Assembly: GCF_900604335.1 (NCBI RefSeq)
Contig: NZ_UWOD01000001.1
Span: 1,487,629-1,551,628, forward strand
DNA: 64,000 bases
Origin: Intestinibacillus sp. Marseille-P6563
GTDB taxonomy: Bacteria > Bacillota > Clostridia > Oscillospirales > Butyricicoccaceae
Direction: 5' to 3'
Below, in pieces: positions 10,253 through 19,219 of the stretch. The position numbers and the translations under genes are program-made. Under the pieces are notes generated by a model. It did no database searches. It was not told where the DNA came from and saw only the letters and a list, made by a program, of their open reading frames with translations. Each line of letters starts with the position of its first letter. Positions within the stretch are counted from its first letter, which is position 1.

Positions 10253-10690
10253 ATGGAACAGACAAAGGGTCTCTCCTGCCAGATCCCGGAATCCCTGCAT
10301 GCCAGGGTGACGGCGGAGCGCGTCGCGGTAAACCAATCCCTCAGCGAGTACATCACGGAACTGCTCACCAACTACTATGAAAACGGAGGAAAAAACGACA
10401 TGGCACAGACGAGAACAATGGCATTTCAAATCAGCGAGGACCTGTTCCAGAGGATCAAGGACTATCTGGCCCGCGAGAGTGAGCGCCAGGGACGGAAGGT
10501 AACCCAGCGGGAGTTCGTCCTGGGGCTGATCGAGGACGCCTTGCGGCAGGCGGAGCAGGAGGCGGCGGACGGCGCCTCCGACGCCCCTGACGATATCACT
10601 GCCCCCGTGGAGGACCAGGGGGCAGAAACCGAAATGGAGTCTGAGGACGATGGATCCACGGAAGGAGGCGACGGGGATGCCGCAGAGTGA
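10253..10690 (+). CDS. tandem ribbon-helix-helix-like protein
   Basis: 145 residues. Two similar segments are visible: [19 protein letters not shown] (from residue 1) and [19 protein letters not shown] (from about 50), each followed by a helix pair, as in Arc/MetJ-type DNA-binding domains. The C-terminal 45 residues are strongly acidic. ATG at 10253 follows AAAGGAGG. The internal duplication suggests a single-chain dimer. A regulator or relaxosome accessory is possible; no specific function is assigned. Confidence 0.7.
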   Translation: MEQTKGLSCQIPESLHARVTAERVAVNQSLSEYITELLTNYYENGGKNDMAQTRTMAFQISEDLFQRIKDYLARESERQGRKVTQREFVLGLIEDALRQAEQEAADGASDAPDDITAPVEDQGAETEMESEDDGSTEGGDGDAAE

Positions 10691-11000
10691 ACTCGCTGCC
10701 TACATCGCCGCCGGCGGCGCGCCCTGCAAAGCCTGCGGCCAGCGGATGCTGAAAGCGGACGGCTGCACCTGGACCCATGTGAAATGCGGCAGCCGGTACT
10801 ACCGCCGCATCAAGTACGGCGCGGACGGCATGGCGTATGACGACGCCCGCTGCCACGACTGCGGCGCCAAGCCGGGCCATTACCACCATGTGGGATGTGA
10901 CGTGGAGCGGTGCCCCGTGTGCGGAGGGCAGCTCATCAGCTGCGACTGCGACGTTTCCGAGTATGTGGAGCGGCCGCCCGGAAAGAGAACGACCAAGTAA
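10677..11000 (+). CDS. cysteine-rich zinc-binding protein
   Basis: 107 residues from the ATG after GGAAGGAGG, overlapping the preceding gene by 14 nt. Four CxxC-type knuckles are visible: CKACGQ, CHDCGA, CPVCGG and the nearby CDCD. Histidines cluster at GHYHHVGCD, so it likely binds two zincs. No enzymatic motif is recognised. Its place between the RHH protein and the primase-like gene suggests a DNA-processing accessory. Confidence 0.7.
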   Translation: MPQSELAAYIAAGGAPCKACGQRMLKADGCTWTHVKCGSRYYRRIKYGADGMAYDDARCHDCGAKPGHYHHVGCDVERCPVCGGQLISCDCDVSEYVERPPGKRTTK

Positions 11001-11083
11001 ATCAGGACACCAGAACCGCCCGGAGCGCCCGACAGGGACGCCCCGGGCGATCTGTTTCACAAGAGAGGACTGGAGGTGAGAAA

Positions 11084-12016
11084 ACGTCGGAACCGAGATC
11101 CAATCGTTTCACAGAACAGGAGCTGGAGATCGCCCGCGAAACGGACCTGCCGGACCTGCTGACGTCTCTCGGCTACACCGTGACGCGGGTGGGCCGTTAC
11201 CACTCCACCAAGGAGATGGACAGCCTGCGGATCAAGAACCGCCGCACCTGGTACCGCTACTCCGAGAGAGTGGGCGGGGACGCCATCACCTTTCTGCAGC
11301 ATTTTTGCGGCAGGAGTTTCCCCCAGGCGGTGGAGGATCTGCTGGCATTCCACGGCCGCGCCAGAGATGCCCCCGCGGAGCGGAACAGGCAAACTGAGCA
11401 GGCGCCGGAACCGCCGAAACCGTTTGCATTGCCGCCGAGGCACACCGATGCCCGCCGGGTGTACGCCTACCTGAAAAAGCGGAGCATTGCGCCCCAAGTA
11501 ATCCGGGGCTTTATCAACGCTGGTCTGCTGTATGAGGATGCCGAGCATCACAACTGCGTGTTCGTCGGCTACGGTGGGGACGGCAAGGCGGCCTTCGCCA
11601 GTCTGCGGGGCACCTACGACCGGGACGGCAGCGGCTTCAAGGGCGACGCCGCCGGCAGCGACAAATCCATCGGTTTCCGTCTGCCGTATGACCCGGACAG
11701 CAGGACCGTGTATGTGTTCGAGGCCCCCATCGACCTCATGAGTTACTGCACCCTGCACCGGGGATTTCACAGCAATGCGCTGGCCCTGTGCTGCCTGGAT
11801 GACCGTGCCCTGTCGGTGTTTCTCCGGGAGCACCCTGCGGTGCGGAAGGTCGTCCTGTGTCTGGATCACGACCGCCCCGGCATGGAGGCCGCGGAGCGCA
11901 TAGGACGGAAATACTCAGCGGAGGGATATGCCGTGCAGACGCTGTCCCCTCCCTCCCGGAAGGACTGGAACGCCTATCTGACCTTTGTGCAGCAGTTCCG
12001 GGAAAGGGGGCGGTGA
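11084..12016 (+). CDS. DUF3991/toprim primase-like protein, apparent ACG start
   Basis: About 310 residues. The N-terminal half (FTEQELEIARETDLPDLLTSLGY, then YHSTKEMDSLRIKNRRTWYRYS and GGDAITFLQHF) matches DUF3991-type CHC2-like regions. The second half has toprim signatures: VYVFEAPIDLMSY and VVLCLDHDRPGMEAAERI. It may prime DNA synthesis on transferred strands. The frame has no ATG, GTG or TTG between the end of the previous gene (11000) and FTEQ. GGAGGTGA at 11072-11079 stands before ACG at 11084 (then TCG GAA CCG), which looks like an ATG changed to ACG. An ATG at 10910 is in frame but lies within the previous gene. Confidence 0.8.
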   Translation, partial: TSEPRSNRFTEQELEIARETDLPDLLTSLGYTVTRVGRYHSTKEMDSLRIKNRRTWYRYSERVGGDAITFLQHFCGRSFPQAVEDLLAFHGRARDAPAERNRQTEQAPEPPKPFALPPRHTDARRVYAYLKKRSIAPQVIRGFINAGLLYEDAEHHNCVFVGYGGDGKAAFASLRGTYDRDGSGFKGDAAGSDKSIGFRLPYDPDSRTVYVFEAPIDLMSYCTLHRGFHSNALALCCLDDRALSVFLREHPAVRKVVLCLDHDRPGMEAAERIGRKYSAEGYAVQTLSPPSRKDWNAYLTFVQQFRERGR

Positions 12017-12080
12017 CCAAGTAAACACAAGCAAAGAGATATAAACCAGCAATTCTACACAAAAAAGGAGGAAAGACCAC

Positions 12081-15000
12081 TTGAAAAGCAAGACAAGCAG
12101 GCACGGCCTGAAGCGCATGACGGCCCTGCTGCTGGCCGTGGTGCTGTGCATCGGCATGATGCCCAGCGCCTTTGCCGCTCAGCAGGACAGTTACCACGAC
12201 CCGGCGGAACACTGGCAGGAGGCCAACAACCGCACCAACGAGCTGGATGCAAATGCTGTGGTGACGATTGAAACCTTCACCTGCGGCGAGTGCGGCAAGG
12301 CCACATCCTTTGAGGTGCTCAGGACGCCTGAGTACACTCGGGACGGCCAGACTGCCCTGACCCGCAACGTCAAGTATTCCGATGGAACAATGGTAGACGG
12401 CGAGGGAAAAGGCTCTGTTCTGGACGGTGTGCCGGGGCAGGACGCCTACTACACCGGCTATCACTGGACCAAAGCCATCTGTCAGACCTGCGGTGGGATC
12501 AACACCAACATGGGCGCATCCCCCTCTGACGATTACGGGTATCTCCGCAACGTCTACTGGCTGTACGATTGCGCCAACAATTTCTTTGAGGAACTGCCGG
12601 AAACACAGACCATTGAGCAGGTAGACAGCGAGTACCACCGTGTTATTACCGAGAGTGGCGAATACTGTGGGTTCTGCTACGGCACATTCAAAGAGGAAAA
12701 TTCCACGCTGGAACGGCACCACATGGAGAGCAGCATCCGGCCCGAGCTGGCCCATGATCGCTTTGTGAAGATGGATACCTGCGCCGACTGCGGCTATTCC
12801 GAAACTGCCTACACCGCCGCCAAGGCTGTCATTGCGGATTACTTCGGCGTGGTAGACGGCCAGCCCCACACAGTCACAGTATCCGACTTGAGCGAGGTCG
12901 GCGTCACCACCGCCATCCGCTACGGCTACAGCGCGGATGCCTGCACTCTGACCAGCGCCCCCAATTACAGCAAGGCCGGGGACTACCCGGTTTACTACAA
13001 GATTACCTACACCTACCACGACACGGACATGGTGGAGAATAGCGTGGCGTATGTCCATCTCAGGGATGAAACCACCACCGAGGACGGTTCCTGCACCTGC
13101 GGCTGCGGCAATCCCGACTGCGGCTGTCAGGACCCGGACTGCGGTGGCGACTGCTGCTCCGACAAGGGCTGCGGCGAGAACCACAACTGGACGCTGCTGG
13201 ACAGCGTAGACCCCACCTGCCTGACCCTCGGCTATGACCGCTATCTGTGCGTGGACTGCGGCATGATTGAAAAGCGGGACTATGAGGCCCAACTGGGCCA
13301 CGCCTATCAGAGTGTGGTCATCCGGGACGCCACCTGTGAAGTCCCCGGCAAGACCATTGATATTTGTGAGCGGTGCGGCAATGTGAAAGAAACCGACCTG
13401 CCCCAGACCGAGCATGAGTTCTCCACCACCGTCATTCCGGCCACCTGCACCAGCCCCGGCTACACCCTGCGGGAGTGTACCGTCTGTGGGGAGCGCCACA
13501 TCGAGGACATCACCGCCGCGCTGCCTCACAACTATGTAAGCAAGACCACCCCGGCCACCTGTGAGGGCGGCGGGCGCACCCTCCATATCTGCGAGGGCTG
13601 CGGCAGTTCGTTCATCACCGACTACACCGACCCGCTGGGGCATAGTTGGGATGAGGGCAAGGAGATCACCGGGGCCACCTGCACCGGCGAGGGCATGACC
13701 GAGTACACCTGCATCCGCTGTGGAGCCACCCGGCTGGAGGGTGACGAGGCCGCGGGTCATATCCCCGGCGATCCGGCCACCTGCACCGATCCTCAACTCT
13801 GCATCCGCTGCGGCGCCGTCATTGAGAACGCTTTGGGGCATGATTATGCCGAGGAAGTGACCGAGCCGACCTGCACCGAGATGGGCTACACCACCTATAC
13901 CTGCACCCGCTGCGGCGACGCCTACAAGGGCGACTACACCGAGGCCGCAGGCCATAAGCCCGGCGACTGGATCATCGACAAGGAGCCTACCACCGACAGC
14001 GAGGGCAGCAAGCATAAGGAGTGCGAGGCCTGCGGTGAGAAGTTAGAGGAAGAAACCATTGAGAAGATCTACAATCAGGCCACTACGGACAGTAAGGGCG
14101 AGGCCGTTGTGGGCGGCTATCTGGTAATTGTCACGGATACCGACACTAAAGACCCCGTTTCCAATGCTATTGTCACTCTCCATGCGGACGATACCCTGTC
14201 CATCCGTCTCCCCAATTCCCGCCTGCTGGACTATGCCGACCAGACTACCGTGACTGTCCTGCTCACCAAGGATAAGAGCGCCGTGGAGGGTATGTCCGTT
14301 ACTATGACTGACAAGCACGATAACTACTGTGCCGGTAACACTGACAGCAATGGGCAGGTCACTGTTCCCGGCACCAGCGGCAAGACCAATGAGGACGGCA
14401 ATACCACCGTTGGCTGGGAGGACGAGGACGGCGACCGCTGGACACTGACCGTCACTGTAGAGGACTACGAAACCGGACGCCCCATCGAGGACGCAGAGGT
14501 GTCCATCGGTAAGGGCGGCAATATTACCGTCACCCTGCCGGACGGCACCGATATGGACGAGGACAACCGCATCACCGTCACGGTCACAGACAATGAGCGC
14601 GACCCGCAGGAGGACGTGACCGTCATCGTCAAGGGCGACCTCGGCCAGCGGGAAACCGGCGAAACAGACGAGGACGGGAAACTCACGGTTCCCGCCGTCA
14701 CCGAAACCGAATATCACGGGGCCTATATTGTCGGCTACACAGACGGCACCTTCGGCCCGGAGCGCAGCATGAGCCGGAGCGAGGCGGCGGCCATCTTTGC
14801 CCGCCTGCTCTCTGACAAGTTGGATGAGCGCATCCCCAGCGGGGCCAATGTGAAGTTTACGGATGTGGACCCGGATTCCTGGTATGCGGGCTATGTGGAG
14901 TACCTGACCGGCTATGGCGTGGCCGTGGGCTACAATGACCGCACCTACCGGGGCGATAAGGCCATTACCCGCGCCGAGTTCACCGCTATGGCCGCCAGAT

Positions 15001-15359
15001 TTTTTGATGTGTTTGGCGACGGCGACGAGGCCATCATGGAGCAGTACCAGGGCTTTGACGATGTAAACGATGGCTATTGGGCTGCTGAGTATATCAAGGA
15101 CGCCGCCATCCACGGCTGGGTGGAGGGCTACGGCGATGGCACCTTCCGGGCCGACGATCCCATCGACCGGGCGGAAGTCGTCACCATCGTCAACCGCCTG
15201 CTGGGGCGTGAGGCCGACGAGGACTATATTGCGGACAACTACCGCCGTCTGGTGACGTTCCCTGACGTGTCCTCCCGCCATTGGGCCTATTATCAGGTGC
15301 TGGAGGCCGCCAACGCCCACACCGCCGTCCTCACTGACCCCGAAACCTGGGACAAGTAA
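12081..15359 (+). CDS. secreted S-layer-anchored protein with Cys-rich repeats
   Basis: 1092 residues from a TTG start behind AGGAGG. A signal peptide (LKRMTALLLAVVLCIGMMPSAFA) ends at about residue 33. Residues 300-670 hold repeats of the form GH.Y followed by T.ATC, G and C..CG, about 40-45 residues apart, plus a Gly/Cys-rich stretch (CGCGNPDCGCQDPDCGGDCC). Next come two or three carboxypeptidase-regulatory-like/Ig-like units (GYLVIVTDTDTKDPVSNAIV; DRWTLTVTVEDYETGRPIED). The C-terminus has three SLH domains (GYTDGTFGPERSMSRSEAA, GYNDRTYRGDKAITRAE, GYGDGTFRADDPIDRAE). It should bind secondary wall polymers and be displayed on the surface. On an ICE it may aid mating contact or host adhesion. 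Confidence 0.9.
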   Translation: MKSKTSRHGLKRMTALLLAVVLCIGMMPSAFAAQQDSYHDPAEHWQEANNRTNELDANAVVTIETFTCGECGKATSFEVLRTPEYTRDGQTALTRNVKYSDGTMVDGEGKGSVLDGVPGQDAYYTGYHWTKAICQTCGGINTNMGASPSDDYGYLRNVYWLYDCANNFFEELPETQTIEQVDSEYHRVITESGEYCGFCYGTFKEENSTLERHHMESSIRPELAHDRFVKMDTCADCGYSETAYTAAKAVIADYFGVVDGQPHTVTVSDLSEVGVTTAIRYGYSADACTLTSAPNYSKAGDYPVYYKITYTYHDTDMVENSVAYVHLRDETTTEDGSCTCGCGNPDCGCQDPDCGGDCCSDKGCGENHNWTLLDSVDPTCLTLGYDRYLCVDCGMIEKRDYEAQLGHAYQSVVIRDATCEVPGKTIDICERCGNVKETDLPQTEHEFSTTVIPATCTSPGYTLRECTVCGERHIEDITAALPHNYVSKTTPATCEGGGRTLHICEGCGSSFITDYTDPLGHSWDEGKEITGATCTGEGMTEYTCIRCGATRLEGDEAAGHIPGDPATCTDPQLCIRCGAVIENALGHDYAEEVTEPTCTEMGYTTYTCTRCGDAYKGDYTEAAGHKPGDWIIDKEPTTDSEGSKHKECEACGEKLEEETIEKIYNQATTDSKGEAVVGGYLVIVTDTDTKDPVSNAIVTLHADDTLSIRLPNSRLLDYADQTTVTVLLTKDKSAVEGMSVTMTDKHDNYCAGNTDSNGQVTVPGTSGKTNEDGNTTVGWEDEDGDRWTLTVTVEDYETGRPIEDAEVSIGKGGNITVTLPDGTDMDEDNRITVTVTDNERDPQEDVTVIVKGDLGQRETGETDEDGKLTVPAVTETEYHGAYIVGYTDGTFGPERSMSRSEAAAIFARLLSDKLDERIPSGANVKFTDVDPDSWYAGYVEYLTGYGVAVGYNDRTYRGDKAITRAEFTAMAARFFDVFGDGDEAIMEQYQGFDDVNDGYWAAEYIKDAAIHGWVEGYGDGTFRADDPIDRAEVVTIVNRLLGREADEDYIADNYRRLVTFPDVSSRHWAYYQVLEAANAHTAVLTDPETWDK

Positions 15360-15365
15360 TCTACG

Positions 15366-15399
15366 ACTCCGCGGCCCCGCTGTGGGCCGCGGAGTTTTT
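15366..15399 (+). terminator. strong terminator after the SLH protein
   Basis: ACTCCGCGGCCC (15366-15377) pairs perfectly with GGGCCGCGGAGT (15384-15395), with a 6-nt loop and a T-run. It separates the surface-protein gene from the ssb operon. Confidence 0.93.
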
Positions 15400-15445
15400 A
15401 CACCACAACCCACGATACATTACAAATAAAAAGGAGAATGCACCT

Positions 15446-15820
15446 ATGCTGAAGATCGTAGCAATCGGAAACCTGACCAACGACGTGGAACTGAAGGTCC
15501 ATGAGGCCACCGGCAAGCCCTACGCCATCCTGCGGATTGCCTCGGACCGCCGCTACCGGGACAAGGAGGGCAACCGCCTGACGGATTTCATCTCCATCAA
15601 GGTCCGCGGCCCGCTGGCGGAACGCTGCGCGGAGTTTGCCTGGAAGGGCTGCAAGTTGGCCGCCTCCGGCGACTTTGAAACCATCACTTTCGCGGACGAG
15701 CCGGAGCGGCAGCCCGGCTTCCTCATCAAAGCCACGGAGGTGGAGTTCCTGTCTCCCCGCCGCGTGGAGGAAAGCGCCGTGTCCATGCCCGCGGACGGTA
15801 TGGATGAGGCTGCGGCCTGA
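15446..15820 (+). CDS. ssb: single-stranded DNA-binding protein
   Basis: 124 residues with an OB fold typical of SSB: MLKIVAIGNLTNDVELK, RIASDRRYRDKEG, and FISIKVRGPLAERCAEF. The C-terminal tail ends in DGMDEAAA instead of the classical acidic DDDIPF tip. It starts behind AAAAAGGAG. It coats single-stranded transfer intermediates and leads the long accessory operon. Confidence 0.93.
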   Translation: MLKIVAIGNLTNDVELKVHEATGKPYAILRIASDRRYRDKEGNRLTDFISIKVRGPLAERCAEFAWKGCKLAASGDFETITFADEPERQPGFLIKATEVEFLSPRRVEESAVSMPADGMDEAAA

Positions 15821-15825
15821 GCGCC

Positions 15826-16740
15826 ATGCGGAATACAGGCATTGAATACACCAGTGCGGAACGCACCCCCACCATTCTACCGGATCTGGCGGAGCTGCTC
15901 CCTCCTCTCAGCGGGGAGCAGCTTGCCGCGCTGGAGAAGGACATCCTGCAAAACGGCTGCTATGCGCCCATCATCGTCAATGAGGATCTCGTTGTCGTAG
16001 ATGGCCACAACCGCCAACAGATTTGCACCCGGCACGACCTGCCCTACAAGATGGCGGTGTTTGCCTTTGACGATCTGCTGGAGGCCAAGCAGTGGGCGCT
16101 GGATACCCAGAAGGGCCGCCGCAACCTGGACAAATGGGAGTTGGGCAAGATCGCCCTGAAACTGCGGCCGGAGATCGAGGCCAGGGCAAAAGAAAACATG
16201 TCTCTGGGCGGACAGGCATATAAACCCAGCGAGGAAGGTTTGACAATATTGTCAAACCTTCCTCCCGTTAATACACGCAGAGAGTTGGCTGACTCTGTCG
16301 GCATTGGAGAAGTCACGATGGGGAAAATCATGCAGATCGACGAGCATGCCCCCGCCGCCGTGAAGGAGGCCCTGGATAAAAAGGAACTGTCTGTCAACCA
16401 GGGGTATCAGATCACCCGGCAGGTACAGGATCTGCCGGAGAGTGAGCAGGGGCAGGCGGCATTGGAACTGGTGGAGCTGGAAAAAGCGAAAAAGGAGATC
16501 CGGGAGAAGGATGCCGAGATCGACCGCCAGAGCAAGATCGCCGGCGTGTTCTGCAAAGCGTATGAAAAGGCTGTCCTGCTGACGCCCACAGAGGAAAATG
16601 TGCGGATCTGGGTCAAATGCACCCGCATGACCAGGGAGGAAATGGAGGATACCATTAAGGAGTCCCGTGAACTGGCCGATGTGTTTACCGCCATTGCCGG
16701 CCTCATGGAACGCCTCCTGCCGGAGAGGGGGACGCTATGA
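15826..16740 (+). CDS. ParB-like partition/nuclease-domain protein
   Basis: 304 residues. Residues 15-105 form a ParB N-terminal domain (LPPLSGEQLAALEKDIL, YAPIIVNEDLVVVDGHNRQQIC). Around 145-205 is the helix-turn-helix region VNTRRELADSVGIGEVTMGKIMQ. A coiled coil (LELEKAKKEIREKDAEIDRQ) follows and then a helical C-terminus. No ParA lies nearby; a ParM-like gene lies 2.5 kb downstream. The start lacks a good Shine-Dalgarno site, so it may be coupled to ssb 5 nt upstream. A 34-bp perfect palindrome lies inside the gene at 16231-16264. Confidence 0.85.
   Translation: MRNTGIEYTSAERTPTILPDLAELLPPLSGEQLAALEKDILQNGCYAPIIVNEDLVVVDGHNRQQICTRHDLPYKMAVFAFDDLLEAKQWALDTQKGRRNLDKWELGKIALKLRPEIEARAKENMSLGGQAYKPSEEGLTILSNLPPVNTRRELADSVGIGEVTMGKIMQIDEHAPAAVKEALDKKELSVNQGYQITRQVQDLPESEQGQAALELVELEKAKKEIREKDAEIDRQSKIAGVFCKAYEKAVLLTPTEENVRIWVKCTRMTREEMEDTIKESRELADVFTAIAGLMERLLPERGTL
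16231..16264. repeat. 34-bp perfect palindrome inside parB-like gene
   Basis: Every one of 17 base pairs matches around the centre 16247/16248; the left arm is GAGGAAGGTTTGACAAT. It encodes the linker EEGLTILSNLPP between the ParB and HTH domains. It is AT-richer than the gene around it. It could be a binding site of the encoded protein (parS- or operator-like) or a cruciform/attenuator. Confidence 0.9.
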
Positions 16741-17471
16741 ATGAGATGAGTGTGCGGGAGTGGCAGGAGCGGTTCCGTGCCGGGGATTTCAGCAGCCGGG
16801 ACCGGGCCGTGCAGTGCGAGGCCGGCTGGTACGACTGGTTCTGCCGGGACGACGCCCTGGCCGGACGCCTGAAGAAAATCTCCGGCGTTGTGCTGGGAAT
16901 CACGGATCCCTTCATTCTGGACAACTACTATGTGTGGTTCAAGAACAACTGCCCGCTGGATGGGCCGCTCTATGACGACGTCCGGTTTGAGCCTCTCACC
17001 GGGGAGCGCGACGGGAAATACTTTGTCGTTTCTTTGGACAGCCCCCATGAGCATATGAAGTGGGCGCTCGTTACAGAGCGGTATGGCTACGACGCACCGG
17101 AATTTGAATGCGGCAATGTCCGTGACATGGTGAAATACATCAACGCCATCGCGCCGGAGCTGGCGCGGGGGATCCAGCCTCGCTTCGTGCAGGAGAAAGC
17201 GGCTGTGGGCGAATATGTCCGGCAGCACGAGGGGAAAAGCAGCTACAGCATCCGGCGGGCGGGGGATCACCTGTTCGCCTACCAGTCCCCCCGTGACTGG
17301 AAGTACCGGACTGTCGCGGTTTCGGACTCTCTGGAGAATGTCCCCCAGGGCTTTCCCGCGGAGCAGTCCGAGCAGCACGGCATGCTCTATGTTTTTCCAA
17401 GCGAGGCGCCCGCTCTGGACAGGGCCGACATGGTGCAGCGCGCACAGCGCAGGAAGGAGCAGACGCGATGA
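16737..17471 (+). CDS. conserved hypothetical of the accessory operon
   Basis: 244 residues, start overlapping the previous stop (ATGA) with GGAGAGGGGG upstream. No family recognised. It is rich in aromatic residues (GWYDWFCRDD, NYYVWFKNN), with a conserved-looking core DDVRFEPLTGERDGKYFVVSLDSP and a second domain after about residue 155 (YSIRRAGDHLFAYQSPRDWKY). It is soluble with no signal peptide. It is co-translated with its neighbours. Confidence 0.7.
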   Translation: MNEMSVREWQERFRAGDFSSRDRAVQCEAGWYDWFCRDDALAGRLKKISGVVLGITDPFILDNYYVWFKNNCPLDGPLYDDVRFEPLTGERDGKYFVVSLDSPHEHMKWALVTERYGYDAPEFECGNVRDMVKYINAIAPELARGIQPRFVQEKAAVGEYVRQHEGKSSYSIRRAGDHLFAYQSPRDWKYRTVAVSDSLENVPQGFPAEQSEQHGMLYVFPSEAPALDRADMVQRAQRRKEQTR

Positions 17472-17872
17472 CCAGGAGATCCCACGACCGCCCCGCGCTG
17501 CCGCCCAAAGCCAAGGCCGAGATCCTGGAGGTGCTGTTCGCCAACATGGAGATCAGCGGCGATGAGATCGCGGCCATTTTGAAAAAGCACCATGTCTCCT
17601 GCGACGCCGACGTCCTGCAGGACCGCTACCGCAGGCAACTGGGCCAGCGCCTCATGGCCAGCCTCCGGGACGCCTCCGGTGAGCGCGAGGTCCTGTCCAA
17701 TGGGAGGGGGCGGTATGTTGTGCTGGAGTGCTGCCGGGATCGCCAACAGCTTGCGGCCATCCGCCGCCGCATTCAAAATCAGGCGCATGGCCTGAACGCT
17801 TCCGCCGGCAAGGTGAGATCTCGCATCGCTGTGCTGGATCGCCTGATCGCCTGTCTCAGAAAGGCGGCGTGA
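17468..17872 (+). CDS. small basic hypothetical protein
   Basis: 134 residues, ATGA-type overlap with the previous gene and AAGGAG upstream. It is basic and mostly helical. The segment AKAEILEVLFANMEISGDEIAAILKKH resembles a winged-helix or HTH N-terminus, but this is only a pattern impression. Unknown function. Confidence 0.65.
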   Translation: MTRRSHDRPALPPKAKAEILEVLFANMEISGDEIAAILKKHHVSCDADVLQDRYRRQLGQRLMASLRDASGEREVLSNGRGRYVVLECCRDRQQLAAIRRRIQNQAHGLNASAGKVRSRIAVLDRLIACLRKAA

Positions 17873-17873
17873 C

Positions 17874-18536
17874 ATGAAGATCAAGGATCTGATCGCCGCG
17901 GTCCGGGACTACCCCGCTCTGCGGCAGGCGTTGGAGGAATCCAACACCGAATTGGACCTCAGTCGGATGGAATGCGCGCAACTGCAGAGCAAGATCAATG
18001 AACTGGAACCGCTCGTCGATGAATACTACCAGGAGAGCTGCGGTAAGGAATATGCCGCCAATCAGGAGCGCCAGAAAGTGGAAACACTGAAGAAAGCCCT
18101 TGCGTCCTTTTGCCCGGCCCTGGACAGCACGGAGCAGCTCCGGCGGTTCTATGACACCATCGCCCCGGATTTTGATGATGGTGGTTTCCGCCTCTACGAC
18201 GCCGCCCTGGCGATCTCCGGCTATCCCAATCTCCCCGGCGAGTTCCCCTATGAGGACAACCGCGGTGTCTTTGATGAGGCGGACGGTCATCAACTGCTGA
18301 AGTACCTGACCGCCCTGCACTTCCATGCCGTTCGGTGGGAGGCCGTGCCGGGGACACCTTATGAAAAGGCTGTCCTGTTGGATGTGGATACCGCCACCCC
18401 GGAGTACCGGGCCTTTGAAAAGCAGCTCTATACGCAGGCCCTGCGTGACTTAGGTTTTCAGGGCCTTCTGCCCCAGGAGCAGGAACGGCGGATCGGCAAG
18501 CAAAAAGAAAAACGGAAGGAAGGTGCTGAGCGATAG
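17874..18536 (+). CDS. coiled-coil hypothetical protein
   Basis: 220 residues beginning 1 nt after the previous stop. Residues 15-80 are heptad-rich (ALEESNTELDLSRMECAQLQSKINELEPL), a likely coiled coil. The C-terminal part (HQLLKYLTALHFHAVRWEAV) is globular and the tail is very basic (KQKEKRKEGAER). No family recognised. Its TAG stop overlaps the apparent ATA start of the next gene. Confidence 0.65.
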   Translation: MKIKDLIAAVRDYPALRQALEESNTELDLSRMECAQLQSKINELEPLVDEYYQESCGKEYAANQERQKVETLKKALASFCPALDSTEQLRRFYDTIAPDFDDGGFRLYDAALAISGYPNLPGEFPYEDNRGVFDEADGHQLLKYLTALHFHAVRWEAVPGTPYEKAVLLDVDTATPEYRAFEKQLYTQALRDLGFQGLLPQEQERRIGKQKEKRKEGAER

Positions 18537-19219
18537 AACAGAAACCTGACAATGGGATGAGCAAGGATGCCTTCTGGGCGCTGATTCAGGAGGCAAAAAC
18601 CGCCTGCGGCCAGGATCTGAACGCTATGGAGTACTACCTGCAGGAGCAGCTTGTGTCTATGGGGCCTGCCGCGGCGAAAAATTTCCATGACATTCTGCAA
18701 ACCTATGAGGATCTGGCGGACCAATACGGCCTGTGGGACGCCGTCAGCGTGATCAAGGAGTATGGCTGTTCGGATGACGGTTTTATCGACTTCCGCGCCT
18801 GGCTGATTGCTCAGGGCAAAGAGGTGTACATGAATGCGCTGCGGGATCCCGACACGCTGGCAGATATAGAGCCATACGGCGATTGCTGTTTCGAGTGCCT
18901 GTCCTATGTGGGCGATTACGCCTATGAGCAGCTCACCGGCCGCAGCGCCTACGACGAGATGGAACCAGACAGGATCGAGAAGATGCGGGACGAGCTAAAA
19001 AAGGATATCGTCTACAAAGACGGCATCCAATACCCCAGGGAGCCGAAGGACCTGCCACGGTTCCTACCCCGGCTGTGCGAAAAATACGGCGGGCCGGAGC
19101 GTTTCCTGGCGGCGCCATCCACATGGAATTACGACCTCCATGAGATCCGCCGGCTGCTGGACGAGGGCAAGGTCCAGGACATGGCTACCAAAAAAGAGAA
19201 AGGGGGCGGCGCTCGGTGA
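18533..19219 (+). CDS. DUF4240 protein, apparent ATA start
   Basis: The core FWALIQEAKTACGQDLNAMEYYL, LADQYGLWDAVSVIKEYGCSDDGFIDFRAWLIAQG and YMNALRDPDTLA is the DUF4240 signature (FW.LI, GCSDDGF, FRAWLI). No biochemical role is established for DUF4240. An ATG at 18557 lacks any Shine-Dalgarno sequence. In the same frame ATA at 18533 follows GAAGGAAGGTG by 8 nt and overlaps the preceding TAG (ATAG). The in-frame stop at 18527 rules out anything longer. I therefore favour ATA, adding eight residues (MEQKPDNG). Confidence 0.8.
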   Translation: MEQKPDNGMSKDAFWALIQEAKTACGQDLNAMEYYLQEQLVSMGPAAAKNFHDILQTYEDLADQYGLWDAVSVIKEYGCSDDGFIDFRAWLIAQGKEVYMNALRDPDTLADIEPYGDCCFECLSYVGDYAYEQLTGRSAYDEMEPDRIEKMRDELKKDIVYKDGIQYPREPKDLPRFLPRLCEKYGGPERFLAAPSTWNYDLHEIRRLLDEGKVQDMATKKEKGGGAR

